From assembly GCA_964501925.1 (NCBI GenBank), contig CAZCTM010000019.1, positions 1 to 40,585 of the forward strand: 40,585 nucleotides of DNA. Direction: 5' to 3'. Source of the stretch: CAYLYU01 sp964501925 (lineage in GTDB: Bacteria; Pseudomonadota; Zetaproteobacteria; Mariprofundales; Mariprofundaceae). Of the stretch, positions 30,778 through 39,564 are shown piece by piece. Under the pieces are notes generated by a model. It did not search any database. It was not told the DNA's origin and saw nothing but the letters and a program-made list of their open reading frames with translations. The position numbers and the translations under genes were made by a program. Within the stretch, counting starts at the first letter, position 1. Each line of letters begins with the position of its first letter.

Positions 30778-31879
30778 CGCGTCTTAATGTCCGGACCATG
30801 TCTTTTTCCTGCGGAAACCTTGCGTAGATCTCCCTTTGTCTCGTGGCTCCATCGCCATGCTTACGCCAGTAGGGCAGCCGTTCCCTGACCAGGGCGATAT
30901 CCGGCTCCTCGGCCCCCTTCTCGAGCAATTCTTCCAGTCTTCCCTCGATCCAGTCCAGAACGGGAATGATTTCCTCGGTCTCAGGATCAATGATCCTGGC
31001 CCGGCATCCATAACGGCAGGCGCGCCAGCGGTTTTCACGGATCAGAATGGGGTGGATCTGAACGGTGGTGCTGTGGTTTGCGGCGGCCATGGCCTCCGCC
31101 CGAACGTAGGCGATGTAGGCTGCGGTATCCGCAAGCGTTGCCGGCATATCCCCGATGCGTATCTCCAGGGTGCCAAAATCAGGGTGGGGACGCATTTCCC
31201 ACCAGATCTCGCGTATGGAGTCGATGCTGCCAGTTGCGATCAGGCGTTTGACGCAATGTTCAAAGTCCTGCCAGTTCTCAAAATAGAACGGCATGCCACC
31301 CTGGCTCAGGCCTTCGAAGATCTTTATCCGGCAGGCGGCCATCCCCGTGTCATGGCCTGTCCAGAAGGGGGAATTGGCCGAGATGGCCAGAAAGGCCGGC
31401 ATGGCCGGAATCATGCGGTTCATGGCCCTGATGCAGGTTTCGTTGTCCGGCATGCCGATATGAACATGAATACCGAAGATGTTGAATCGCCTCGCCATCC
31501 ATTGCAGGCGTTTTACCAGCCTGTGATACCGCGGATCATCACTGACAACCTGATCCTTCCAGCTTGAAAACGGATGCGTGCCTGACGCGAGCAGTGCCGC
31601 GTTGCTGCCTTTCAGGTGTTCGCTGACCTGAAGGTACAGTTGTTGCAGTTCGGCTATGCAGGATTCGGTCCGTGTGTGGACGTTGCTGTTGATTTCGATG
31701 ATGGAGGTGAACAACTCGGCCTTGATCCGTGGGGTTTTTTCAATCTCGGCCAGAAGTTTCGGCGCCGCCGGGATCTGTCTGCCGCTTTCGGCATCGACGG
31801 TGATCCACTCCAGCTCGACACCAAGCGATCCCAGTTCGGAGTTGTTGAAGGTAATGGGTGAGATTGGCCGGGAATTCAT
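30752..31879 (-). CDS. carboxylate-amine ligase, YbdK / GCS2 type
   Basis: A 375-residue ATP-dependent ligase of the glutamate-cysteine ligase type 2 family, close in length to E. coli YbdK (weak gamma-glutamylcysteine synthetase). The family opening LGVELEWITVD, then FTSIIEINS, FGIHVHIGMP, ANSPFWTGHDTGMA and HPDFGTLEIRIGD are present. It would join a carboxylate to an amine with ADP release. The start ATG 31879 matches the family; a longer open frame to 32023 has no conserved content. It is coupled to a downstream amidohydrolase and follows the TPR gene after an 82-base gap. Confidence 0.88.
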   Translation of the reverse strand: MNSRPISPITFNNSELGSLGVELEWITVDAESGRQIPAAPKLLAEIEKTPRIKAELFTSIIEINSNVHTRTESCIAELQQLYLQVSEHLKGSNAALLASGTHPFSSWKDQVVSDDPRYHRLVKRLQWMARRFNIFGIHVHIGMPDNETCIRAMNRMIPAMPAFLAISANSPFWTGHDTGMAACRIKIFEGLSQGGMPFYFENWQDFEHCVKRLIATGSIDSIREIWWEMRPHPDFGTLEIRIGDMPATLADTAAYIAYVRAEAMAAANHSTTVQIHPILIRENRWRACRYGCRARIIDPETEEIIPVLDWIEGRLEELLEKGAEEPDIALVRERLPYWRKHGDGATRQREIYARFPQEKDMVRTLRRDGWENGEY

Positions 31880-31920
31880 GTCACTTAAAGTATAGACCCG
31901 CCATGGTGGTTTTGGGCATC

Positions 31921-31944
31921 GCGGGAAACGGATCGCTTTCTCGC
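31921..31944 (-). other. hairpin between the TPR and ligase genes
   Basis: GCGGGAAA (31921-31928) pairs with TTTCTCGC (31937-31944), 8 bp with one G-T pair. No T-run follows on the minus strand. A TATACT at 31889-31894 lies close to the ligase start but has no -35 at the right distance, so I do not call a promoter. Confidence 0.3.
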
Positions 31945-31961
31945 CCGGATCACTCCTTCGG

Positions 31962-32747
31962 TCAGGGTTCCAGTTCCAGGATACGTTCCATGGCCCTGGC
32001 GCGTCTGGTTTCCCCCATGGCATAGAGCAGCTTGATCATGCGGGCCCTCACCTCCTTGGCGGGATGAAGTGCGTTGCTCTTCTGATAGGAGGCCAGGGCG
32101 TTTTTCAGGTCCCCGCTCTTCCACAGGATGTCTCCGAGTATCTGCCAGCATGGTCCGCACTCAGGCAAAAGCCGGGTGGCCCGCTTCGCGTGTTTGCCAG
32201 CCAGTGAAGGCTTTCCCTGAGCAGACAGAAAGCGGCCAAATCGAATATGGGCAAAGCCGTTGAGTGGGTCCGCCTTGAGGGCCTTCTCATAGTAGGTTGT
32301 GGCGAGCTGGGCATCGCCATCCTCTTCCGCCATCTGTGCAAGCATGTAAAGGGGGGTGGCCTCGGATCGGAAGTGCCTGGCGGCCCGCTTCAGCAGCGTT
32401 CTCGCCTCGTCACGCCTGTTTCCATGGGCATAGATTACACTCAGATTGATCATGGTCGGCAGGTGGAATCCCCGCTTCATGTTCTCCAGGTAGGTGCTTT
32501 CAGCCTCATCGGTGTGGCCGATATGTTCAAGCAGAACAGCCAGGTCATACCTTGCCTCCAGATTGTCCGGACGCAGGGTGAGTTCCTGTCTGAGCGCACG
32601 TCTGGCCTCTGTTTCCATGCCGGCCTCGTAGAGTTCCTGGGCCTTCTCGAAATAGGTTTTTGCCGGCGCCGGGGTTGTCTGAAAGAGGATGGTCAGGACG
32701 GCCACGCAAACGTATGCCATCCAGGGAGGGGTGTTGAGGCCTTCCAT
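31962..32747 (-). CDS. TPR-repeat envelope protein
   Basis: A 261-residue protein with an N-terminal hydrophobic segment (WMAYVCVAVLTILFQ, cleavable or an anchor) and about six tetratricopeptide repeats filling the rest (e.g. YEAGMETEARRALRQEL, YYEKALKADPLNGFAHIRFG, WKSGDLKNALASYQKS). TPRs are protein-binding scaffolds; the partner is unknown. It directly follows the MCE protein gene, so a partner role in the lipid transporter is plausible. I use ATG 32747 after GGCCAGG; the ATG at 32789 overlaps the MCE gene. Confidence 0.8.
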   Translation of the reverse strand: MEGLNTPPWMAYVCVAVLTILFQTTPAPAKTYFEKAQELYEAGMETEARRALRQELTLRPDNLEARYDLAVLLEHIGHTDEAESTYLENMKRGFHLPTMINLSVIYAHGNRRDEARTLLKRAARHFRSEATPLYMLAQMAEEDGDAQLATTYYEKALKADPLNGFAHIRFGRFLSAQGKPSLAGKHAKRATRLLPECGPCWQILGDILWKSGDLKNALASYQKSNALHPAKEVRARMIKLLYAMGETRRARAMERILELEP

Positions 32748-32769
32748 CCTGGCCCCGGTTATTCCGATG

Positions 32770-33735
32770 TTATTCGTATGCAGGTGCAATTCCCATTTGA
32801 CCTGTGGAAAGCAGCATTTCTTCCATTTTCTCCTGGCGTGCGCGGGGGGAACGTGGCACCTCGCGCTGTTTGATCATCAGTTTCCACGGATTCCGGCGCA
32901 GGTCATCGGAGAGTTCCTCCAGATTTTCCGAGGCCTTCCGTAATTCGAAGATCATGCGATAGAGGTTTTCACGATTGTCCATCACCACCTTATCCATATC
33001 CTGCACGGCCTTTTCACCCTTGCCGAAGAAGGACTGACCGGCCTCAATCGCGTCTGGCAGCATTCGCGAGATCTCATCGGTGGCATGACGAACGCTCTTC
33101 AGCGTGTCCGGCAACTCCTGCTGAAGGGCGTCGCTGGTCTTGCTCAGATTCCTGATCGCATTGCGTAAATCGGTGCGGTTCTCCTGCAGAATGACCGACA
33201 GCTTCTGCATGGAACTGTTGGTGTTGTCCAGCAGCGACTGCAGCTTGGATGTCCCCTCCTTGCTGACCAGCAGGTCGGTCAGGGCCTTGCTAAGGCTTTG
33301 CAGGTCCTCGGCCACCTTGGTGACCCGGGAAATAAAGACATTGATATCCCCGCCGGGATCCGTGGGGATTCTTGCGCCGTCGGGAAGAAACTCGGTGTCT
33401 CCCGCCTTGGCTCGCAGGGAGATGTACTTTTCACCCACCAGGCCACGGCTGGCGATGGACGCGCGTGTTGAGGCGGGAAGCCGAACATCCGGTTTCAGGG
33501 CGATGTAGACCACGGCCCGGTTGTTTTCCAGTCTGGTATCCTGAACCACACCGACTTTCACGCCCGCCATGCGAACCTGGGCCTGCAGCTCCAGGCCGTA
33601 CAGGTCATCGAATACGGCCTCCACGATATGGGTTTCCTGCTTGTACCAGTCCATTTTACCCACCCTGCCGGTTGCAAAACCCAGAAGAAGAATGGCGATG
33701 AGTACAAAGGCACCCAGTCTGGCCTGTGCGCTCAA
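32770..33735 (-). CDS. mlaD: MCE-domain lipid-transport protein (MlaD-like, long helical tail)
   Basis: A 321-residue periplasm-facing protein with one N-terminal membrane helix (LGAFVLIAILLLGFATG), one MCE domain (about 38-120, VFDDLYGLELQAQVRMAGVKVGVV) and a long alpha-helical region (about 135-300) with ISRVTKVAEDLQSLSKAL and repeated heptads. E. coli MlaD is about 180 residues, so the tail here is extra and could build a helical conduit across the periplasm. It overlaps mlaF by 4 bases. The symbol marks family only; no mlaC or mlaB is nearby. Confidence 0.88.
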   Translation of the reverse strand: MSAQARLGAFVLIAILLLGFATGRVGKMDWYKQETHIVEAVFDDLYGLELQAQVRMAGVKVGVVQDTRLENNRAVVYIALKPDVRLPASTRASIASRGLVGEKYISLRAKAGDTEFLPDGARIPTDPGGDINVFISRVTKVAEDLQSLSKALTDLLVSKEGTSKLQSLLDNTNSSMQKLSVILQENRTDLRNAIRNLSKTSDALQQELPDTLKSVRHATDEISRMLPDAIEAGQSFFGKGEKAVQDMDKVVMDNRENLYRMIFELRKASENLEELSDDLRRNPWKLMIKQREVPRSPRARQEKMEEMLLSTGQMGIAPAYE

Positions 33736-34520
33736 ACCTGTTGCTCCCGGGCCATGGCCATGTTCCCCTCGTGCATGATTGGACCCTCTGATCGGCCTTC
33801 CACAAACTGCCGCAGAACCGGATCCTCATCCGAGTCTAGCTGGTCGGAGCTTATCTGGCGATGGATGCTGCCCTGGTACAGCAACGCGATGGTATCCCCG
33901 ATCTTGCGAGCGCTGACCAGATCATGGGTGATGGACAGCTGTGTGGTTCCAAATTCGTGGTGAAGCCGCTGAATGAGGCGGTTGATCACATCCGCCATGA
34001 TGGGATCAAGACCGGTGGTGGGTTCGTCGAAAAAAACGATATCCGGCCTGTGGCAGATGGCGCGTGCCAGTCCTACCCTCTTCATCATGCCACCGGAGAG
34101 TTCGACCGGCATCTTGTCTTCAATGCCGGGGAGGCCAACCCATGTGAGAACCTCGCTTGCCCGCTCTCTCGCTTTTTTTACGTTCATTCCCTGTTGCAAG
34201 AGGGCGAAGGCCACATTCTCCCACACGGGCAGCGAATCGAAGAGTGCCGAGCCCTGAAACAGCATACCCACGCGTCGCATGCGTTTGAGTCGTTCATCGG
34301 TTGGCAATCTGCACCAGTCTTCGTTGTCCACCAGAACCTCGCCCCTGTCCGGTTTGAGCAAACCGAGGATGCACTTGATCAGAACGCTCTTTCCCGTGCC
34401 AGACTGACCAATCACGACCATGGATTCGCCCGGCATGATGTCAAGATCCAGGTTTTTCAGGACAACCTTGTCTTCAAAGGCCTTGCAAAGGCCGCGGATA
34501 CGGATCAGGGGGGTGCTCAT
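33732..34520 (-). CDS. mlaF: ABC transporter ATP-binding protein, MlaF type
   Basis: A 262-residue cytoplasmic ATPase powering the MCE lipid transporter. Walker A GQSGTGKS, Q-loop FQGSALFDSLPVWENVAF (typical of MlaF), signature LSGGMMKR, Walker B DIVFFDEPTTGLDP and the switch histidine in LSITHDLV are all intact. The start ATG 34520 overlaps mlaE by 4 bases; the open frame upstream of it is a shadow of mlaE. Confidence 0.94.
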   Translation of the reverse strand: MSTPLIRIRGLCKAFEDKVVLKNLDLDIMPGESMVVIGQSGTGKSVLIKCILGLLKPDRGEVLVDNEDWCRLPTDERLKRMRRVGMLFQGSALFDSLPVWENVAFALLQQGMNVKKARERASEVLTWVGLPGIEDKMPVELSGGMMKRVGLARAICHRPDIVFFDEPTTGLDPIMADVINRLIQRLHHEFGTTQLSITHDLVSARKIGDTIALLYQGSIHRQISSDQLDSDEDPVLRQFVEGRSEGPIMHEGNMAMAREQQV

Positions 34521-35287
34521 CCGAACATCCATGCCGTCAGGAAGTAGTCCGAGACCAGGATGCTCATGCAGGAAATGACAACCGCGCGCGTGGTGGCCCT
34601 GCCGACGCCCTGGGCACCTCCCCGGCAGTGAAAGCCCTCCGTACATCCGATGACACTGATCAGCATCCCGAAGAAGAGAGCCTTGACCAGGCCGGAATAC
34701 AGATCGTTCAGCTCCATGTATTGCGTGGTCTTTTCCAGATAGATGGAAGGGTTCTGATCCAGCATGAGGACGCTGATGGCGTAGCCACCGAAGATGCCGA
34801 GGAAATCGGCCACGACCACCAGAAGTGGCAACATGCATATGGCCGCGATGATGCGTGGCGTGATCAGGTAGCGCATGGGGTCGGTGGACAGGGTCCACAA
34901 GGCATCGATCTGTTCGGAAACGCGCATCGTCCCCAGCTCTGCGGCAAAGGAGGAGGAGACGCGGCCGGCCACCATCAGGCCGACCAGCACGGGTCCCAGC
35001 TCCCGCACCATCGATAGTGAGACCACCACGCCGATCATGCTCTCGGCCGCAAAGCGGTGAAACACGATGTAGGACTGGAGGGCGAGCACCATGCCGGTAA
35101 ACAGTGCCGTCAGCAGCACAACGGGCAATGACTGCACACCCACTTCCTCCGCCTGGGCCAGAATGAGCCGCGGATAGTAGGGACCCGACCCCATACGCCG
35201 GACGACCTTGCCAAGCGTAATGGCGTAAAGACCCGTGTGCAGAAGGATGGATTCCGTCGCCCTGCCCACGAGTTCAAGCCATTTCAT
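34517..35287 (-). CDS. mlaE: MCE/Mla ABC transporter permease MlaE
   Basis: A 256-residue inner-membrane permease of the MlaE family with about five hydrophobic helices. Signatures: MVLALQSYIVFHRFAAESMIG, VRELGPVLVGLMVAGRVSSSFAAELGTMRVSEQIDAL and GCTEGFHCRGGAQGVGRATTRAVV. It begins by overlapping the alr stop by 4 bases, so the lipid-transport genes are joined to the ribosomal/dnaB/alr transcript. The permease precedes the ATPase, unlike the E. coli mlaFEDCB order. Confidence 0.94.
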   Translation of the reverse strand: MKWLELVGRATESILLHTGLYAITLGKVVRRMGSGPYYPRLILAQAEEVGVQSLPVVLLTALFTGMVLALQSYIVFHRFAAESMIGVVVSLSMVRELGPVLVGLMVAGRVSSSFAAELGTMRVSEQIDALWTLSTDPMRYLITPRIIAAICMLPLLVVVADFLGIFGGYAISVLMLDQNPSIYLEKTTQYMELNDLYSGLVKALFFGMLISVIGCTEGFHCRGGAQGVGRATTRAVVISCMSILVSDYFLTAWMFG

Positions 35288-36348
35288 GGCACTGCCTTCC
35301 TTCTCACCCGTGCACTGACCCTCGTAAAGAGTTCATAGGCGATGGTGTCGATCGAGGAGGCAACGTCGGCTGCGGGCAGAGACTCCCCCCAGAATTCAAT
35401 CTCATCCCCCCGCTGAACCTCGTTTGCTGCCGCATCCAGGATGCAGTAGTCCATGCATATCCTGCCGACGATGGGAAGCCTTTGCCCCTGCCAGACACCC
35501 GAGCCGCGATTGGAAAGCGCCCTTGGCAGGCCATCCGCATACCCCAGGCTGACAACGGCGATTCGCATGTCCCTGTCCGCCGCATAGGTGGCGCCATAGG
35601 AAATGGAGGTTCCCTTTGGCACGCCGCGCACCTGCATCACCCGGCCGCTGAACCGCATCACCGGCCTCAGGCCCAGGCGGATGCCGGCTGCGGGTTCGAC
35701 ACCGTACAGGGCGATACCGGGACGGACGATGTCGAAGCTGTGTTCAGGCATGGAGGCCATTCCCGCGCTGTTAAGCAGGGAAGCACGGATCCCTCCCGGC
35801 AGGCCTTGCAAGATCTGCCGGAATTCTTTCACCTGCCGGCTGTTGGCCGGGTGGCCCGGGGTATCCGCACAGGCCAGATGGGACATGATGCCGGTAACAT
35901 CCATCCCGGCGTGACGGCATTTTCGGAAAAGCTTGACGATGTTTTCTGCCCCGAGCCTTTGCATGCCTGTATCCACCTTCAGCCATACACCGCCGGCAAA
36001 GCCGGCTGCCCGGAGCAATTGAAGCTGCCCGAACTCGCTGATGACAGGGGCCAGGTGTTCGTCAGCAGCCATCCTTGCGTCTTCCGCATCGAAGATTCCC
36101 GAGAGGACGGTGATGCCCGCATCCGCCCCCAGGATATGGCGAAGCGTCCTGCCCTCCCCGGCATCGGTGACGGCGAACTCCCGGCAGCCTTCCGCATGCA
36201 GGGCGGGGGCGACAAGACCCAGGCCGTGTCCATAGGCATCGGCCTTGATGACTGCCATCACCTGCGCGCTCGATGCCCGTTGGCACAGGATCCGGTAGTT
36301 ATGACAAAGGTTGGAAAGGTTGATATGAGCGGAGGCGGGCCGACTCAC
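35284..36348 (-). CDS. alr: alanine racemase
   Basis: A 354-residue PLP enzyme that interconverts L- and D-alanine for peptidoglycan. The PLP lysine is Lys35 in VIKADAYGHG and the opposite catalytic Tyr is Tyr251 in ISYGATYAADRD; RICMDYC is also conserved. The fold is an N-terminal TIM barrel with C-terminal beta domain. It begins 8 bases after dnaB, the dnaB-alr pairing common in Proteobacteria, and is coupled to mlaE. Confidence 0.96.
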   Translation of the reverse strand: MSRPASAHINLSNLCHNYRILCQRASSAQVMAVIKADAYGHGLGLVAPALHAEGCREFAVTDAGEGRTLRHILGADAGITVLSGIFDAEDARMAADEHLAPVISEFGQLQLLRAAGFAGGVWLKVDTGMQRLGAENIVKLFRKCRHAGMDVTGIMSHLACADTPGHPANSRQVKEFRQILQGLPGGIRASLLNSAGMASMPEHSFDIVRPGIALYGVEPAAGIRLGLRPVMRFSGRVMQVRGVPKGTSISYGATYAADRDMRIAVVSLGYADGLPRALSNRGSGVWQGQRLPIVGRICMDYCILDAAANEVQRGDEIEFWGESLPAADVASSIDTIAYELFTRVSARVRRKAVP

Positions 36349-36356
36349 GGGGTGTT

Positions 36357-37745
36357 TCAGCCGTCAAACGATTGACGGCCGGAATAGTTCTCAAACCGCG
36401 TGTATTTCTTGATGAACGTCAGGTCAATACTGCCGGTTGGACCATTTCGCTGTTTGGCCACGATGATTTCCGCCACGCCCTCATGTTCCGGTGTGTTGCT
36501 GTACATTTCCTTGCGGTGGATGAACATGATGACATCTGCGTCCTGTTCAATGGCACCGGATTCCCTCAGATCAGACATAAGCGGTCTTTTGTCCGCTCGT
36601 GCCTCGACCGCGCGGCTGAGCTGTGAAAGCACGAGGACGGGAACATGAAGCTCCTTGGCAAGTCCTTTAAGTGAGCGGGTGATTTCGCTGATCTCCAGAT
36701 CTCTTCTCTCGGCATCCGAGCGCCCACTCATGAGTTGCAGGTAATCGATCACGACCAGGGCCAGGCCACCCGTTTCGCGTTTCAGCCTGCGGCACTTTGA
36801 GCGAATTTCCAGAACGGAGATGGCGGGGGTGTCATCCACGTAGATCGATGCCTCGGCCAGGGACCCGGTGGCGGCAGCGAGCTTGCTCCAGTCATTTTTG
36901 GAGAAGCGGCCGGTGCGCAGCTTCTGCATGTCGATGCGGGCCTCGGAGGCCAGCATGCGCAGGGCAATCTGTTGTGAGGACATCTCTAGGGAAAAAATGG
37001 CCACCGCCTCCTTGCCATCCAGCTCAAATGCGGCGTTGCGGGCGATATCGATGGCAAAGGCGGTCTTGCCCATGCTGGGACGTCCGGCGACGATCACAAG
37101 GTCATTCCGCTGCAAGCCGGATGTCATCTGGTCCAGGTCCGTGAATCCGGTCGGGATACCCGTGATCTCCTTCTTGTCCGCGTAACGTTTTTCAAGGTGA
37201 CGATAGGATTCAACCATCAGCTCGTTCATTCGTGCGAAGGTGGGGCTTGACCGCTGAAAATGCTCGGCCACAGCAAGAACACGCTGCTCGGCACGGTCAA
37301 GGTGCTCCCCGACCGCTTCATCGCGCTGTTCATAGATTTCCTGCGAAACCTGATTGCATACGCTGAGGAGTTCTCTCAGAACCGCCCTTTCACGCACCAG
37401 CTGGGCATAGTGATTGATGTTGGTGGCGGTGGGAACGGATTCGATCAGTTCGCCAAGATATGCCTCACCTCCCACGGCGGAGAGCTGATCGCGCTGGAGA
37501 AGGAAGTCCTTGATTGTCAGGGCATCGACCGGCCGGCCCTGCGCAGCCAGATCCTGCATGGCGGTAAAGATCAGGCGGTTTGCCTCTGCATAGAAGTGTT
37601 CAGGCAGAAGAATCCCTTCCAGCCGTTCAAACGCGTCCGGGTCGAGCATGATCCCCCCCAGCACCGCGCACTCGGCATCAAACGCATGCGGTGGAACCTT
37701 CTCCTTGAGGAGGTTTGGTCGGAGGGGCTGGACGAGTTGGCTCAA
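36357..37745 (-). CDS. dnaB: replicative DNA helicase DnaB
   Basis: A 462-residue hexameric helicase that unwinds DNA ahead of the fork. The N-terminal DnaG-interacting domain (about 15-120) is followed by a RecA-like domain with Walker A GRPSMGKT, Walker B VVIDYLQLM, and IFSLEMSSQQ. No intein or insertion is present. It overlaps rplI by 4 bases. Confidence 0.97.
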   Translation of the reverse strand: MSQLVQPLRPNLLKEKVPPHAFDAECAVLGGIMLDPDAFERLEGILLPEHFYAEANRLIFTAMQDLAAQGRPVDALTIKDFLLQRDQLSAVGGEAYLGELIESVPTATNINHYAQLVRERAVLRELLSVCNQVSQEIYEQRDEAVGEHLDRAEQRVLAVAEHFQRSSPTFARMNELMVESYRHLEKRYADKKEITGIPTGFTDLDQMTSGLQRNDLVIVAGRPSMGKTAFAIDIARNAAFELDGKEAVAIFSLEMSSQQIALRMLASEARIDMQKLRTGRFSKNDWSKLAAATGSLAEASIYVDDTPAISVLEIRSKCRRLKRETGGLALVVIDYLQLMSGRSDAERRDLEISEITRSLKGLAKELHVPVLVLSQLSRAVEARADKRPLMSDLRESGAIEQDADVIMFIHRKEMYSNTPEHEGVAEIIVAKQRNGPTGSIDLTFIKKYTRFENYSGRQSFDG

Positions 37746-38191
37746 GCCTGCTCTGGTTCGATCTTTATCGTCAGTGTTGCCACGACATCGGGATGGAGAC
37801 GAACACGGAAAGAGTGTTCACCCACTGTTTTCATGGGTTCATCCACGATGATTTGCCGGCGCTCAAAGGGATGGCCGGCCTCCGCAAGCAATGCCGCCAG
37901 ATCATGGGTTGAGACCGAACCGTAAAGATTCTCCCCGTCGGAAGTGGCGCGCCTGATGATCAGCTCAAGGTTGGCAAGCGTCTCGGCGTCGGCCTGGGCC
38001 TGTTCGAGAACGCTGCGCTGTCTTTCCTCCAGGATCTTCCGTCGCCGTTCAAACACCCGGCGGTTCGCATCTGTGGCCTCGATGGCCTTCCCCTTGGGGA
38101 TGAGAAAATTACGTCCATAGCCGTTTCGGACCTTCACCTGGTCACCGACATTGCCAAGGCCCTCGATCCGTTCCAAAAGAATCAATTCCAT
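37742..38191 (-). CDS. rplI: 50S ribosomal protein bL9
   Basis: A 149-residue ribosomal protein. The N-terminal domain MELILLERIEGLGNVGDQVKV, then NFLIPKGKAIEAT, is the bL9 signature; a long helix and C-terminal domain (LYGSVSTHDLAALL) follow. Full length. It starts with a 1-base stop/start overlap (TAATG) with the DUF2232 gene. Confidence 0.97.
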   Translation of the reverse strand: MELILLERIEGLGNVGDQVKVRNGYGRNFLIPKGKAIEATDANRRVFERRRKILEERQRSVLEQAQADAETLANLELIIRRATSDGENLYGSVSTHDLAALLAEAGHPFERRQIIVDEPMKTVGEHSFRVRLHPDVVATLTIKIEPEQA

Positions 38192-39198
38192 TACATTCCT
38201 CCACTGGCGGGGGTGTTTCTCCCGCGATAGTCAAACCATACATCAAACAGCCCAATCACAAGAAAGGGCAAAATCATGACGGGTTGCATGAGCAACATGG
38301 GATAGAGGAGCAAGCTTAACATCTTGAGCCTGCGCCTGCTCAGCCAGACATGAGCCACGGCGAGCCCCTGTATGGCGAATAATCCTGACAGCACAATACC
38401 AGCATTCAAGGCAAGATATTGCAATGTGCCACCCAGCATCGAGACAGCCGCCATGAGAAGGACATAGACAATGGCATCCCGTTTGCTGAAGCGGATGCTT
38501 GCCAGTGGCTGCTCCGTGCCGCCGTAGAATCCATACCGGCTTGCCAGACGACGGGCGAGCAGGAGATTGCCCATCCAGACAAGCCATGCCGAGAGGGTGA
38601 CCGAGCCGGGAAACACCTGAGCGGATGTCTGGCGGATTTGCGCCAGTGCCTCCTGAAAAACCTTGGGATCAACACCTGCGGGAACCTGTTTGGCGAGAGG
38701 ATCAAAGAACGGCGCCAGCAGCTGATTCGAATACTCCAGCATGGAGAGATTTTCATGACCGGCCCCCAGCATCAGGGTCAGAAGGATGATTATGCCGAGC
38801 CCGACAGCCAGGTTGTACAAGCTTCGTTCAAGCCCCTTTGTCGGCAGCAGCAGAAGATAGGCGGCAGCCACAGGAAAGACAACGTAGAGAACGAACATCG
38901 CCAGCCCCGGCAGGAGACCAAGATTCACCAGGGAGGTGGCCACGGCCGCCAGGAGACCCGTCTGCCATGCAAAGGAAAACCCTCCGCCAAAGAAAACCAG
39001 GGCGAACAGGCCAGGGGTCAGCAGGTGGATGAAAAGGGCGATGGCCGAGACGAGCGGGACCAGCGGTGGCAGGAAGGATCCAATCGCGGGCAACCACAGC
39101 AGTGCCGTAAACATGGCCACCGCGAGGGTGGCACATGGTATCCGGCGGGTAAGGACAAATTCGGCAAAAGCCGGCAGGGCGGCTACTGCCTTGGTCAT
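38191..39198 (-). CDS. DUF2232 family membrane protein
   Basis: A 335-residue polytopic inner-membrane protein with about eight to nine hydrophobic helices. Its place between rpsR and rplI is characteristic of the DUF2232/YybS-like family in many Proteobacteria. Function unknown. It begins 6 bases after rpsR and ends overlapping rplI by 1 base, so its synthesis is tied to ribosomal proteins. Confidence 0.82.
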   Translation of the reverse strand: MTKAVAALPAFAEFVLTRRIPCATLAVAMFTALLWLPAIGSFLPPLVPLVSAIALFIHLLTPGLFALVFFGGGFSFAWQTGLLAAVATSLVNLGLLPGLAMFVLYVVFPVAAAYLLLLPTKGLERSLYNLAVGLGIIILLTLMLGAGHENLSMLEYSNQLLAPFFDPLAKQVPAGVDPKVFQEALAQIRQTSAQVFPGSVTLSAWLVWMGNLLLARRLASRYGFYGGTEQPLASIRFSKRDAIVYVLLMAAVSMLGGTLQYLALNAGIVLSGLFAIQGLAVAHVWLSRRRLKMLSLLLYPMLLMQPVMILPFLVIGLFDVWFDYRGRNTPASGGM

Positions 39199-39204
39199 AG
39201 GATG

Positions 39205-39564
39205 TTAGTCGTGGTGCAGCGGCGTAAAGGGCATCAGTGCCAGGATACGTGCGCGCTTGATGGCAGTGGTCAGGGCTCGCTGATGCTTGGCGCAGGTCCC
39301 GGTTACCCTTGCAGGGATAATCTTGTAACGCTCGGTCACCATGCGGGAGAGCATATCCGGATCCTTGTGGTCGATCTTGAGGCTCGTGTCAGCACAGAAT
39401 TTGCAAAACTTGCGCCGGCGTGGAAAACGGCGTCTTGGCCCTCCTTCACGGCGCTGTCCGGCGGATGCCTCCCGGCGCTGCCCCGGAGCTGCTTCGCGAC
39501 GTTGTCCTTCCTGAGCCTGCGTTGGGCCTGATGGTGTCTTTGCGACGGTTTCTTCGGTTGTCAT
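39205..39564 (-). CDS. rpsR: 30S ribosomal protein bS18 with N-terminal repeat extension
   Basis: A 119-residue bS18; the usual length is about 75. Residues 50-119 are the normal protein (RRRKFCKFCADTSLKIDHKD, LLSRM-type helix, ITARVTGTCAKHQRALTTAIKRAR). Residues 1-49 are extra: a threonine/glutamate-rich start, then three tandem octapeptides GQRREAAP, GQRREASA, GQRREGGP (20-43) and an arginine-rich linker. The start is fixed by AGGAGG (39572-39577) seven bases upstream, and it overlaps priB by 4 bases. The CKFC pair suggests a metal-binding (C+) form. Confidence 0.95.
   Translation of the reverse strand: MTTEETVAKTPSGPTQAQEGQRREAAPGQRREASAGQRREGGPRRRFPRRRKFCKFCADTSLKIDHKDPDMLSRMVTERYKIIPARVTGTCAKHQRALTTAIKRARILALMPFTPLHHD
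39436..39507 (-). repeat. three 24-bp units encoding GQRREx octapeptides in rpsR
   Basis: Three in-frame 24-base units encode GQRRE plus three variable residues. The DNA copies differ at many third positions while the GQRRE peptide is identical, so the peptide appears to be kept by selection rather than by recent duplication. Confidence 0.75.

Noticed and set aside
30043..30888. 281-residue plus-strand frame opposite the amidohydrolase
   Set aside because: Antisense shadow; it crosses the gene border on the real strand and has no motif.
31889..31894. TATACT close to the ligase start
   Set aside because: No -35 at proper spacing, and it would leave almost no leader before the ATG.
35482..36375. 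297-residue plus-strand frame opposite alr
   Set aside because: Antisense shadow of a well-conserved enzyme gene; no start signal.
38419..39531. 370-residue plus-strand frame opposite DUF2232 and rpsR
   Set aside because: It runs across two real genes, is strongly biased to Gln/Arg/Gly, and has no recognisable domain.
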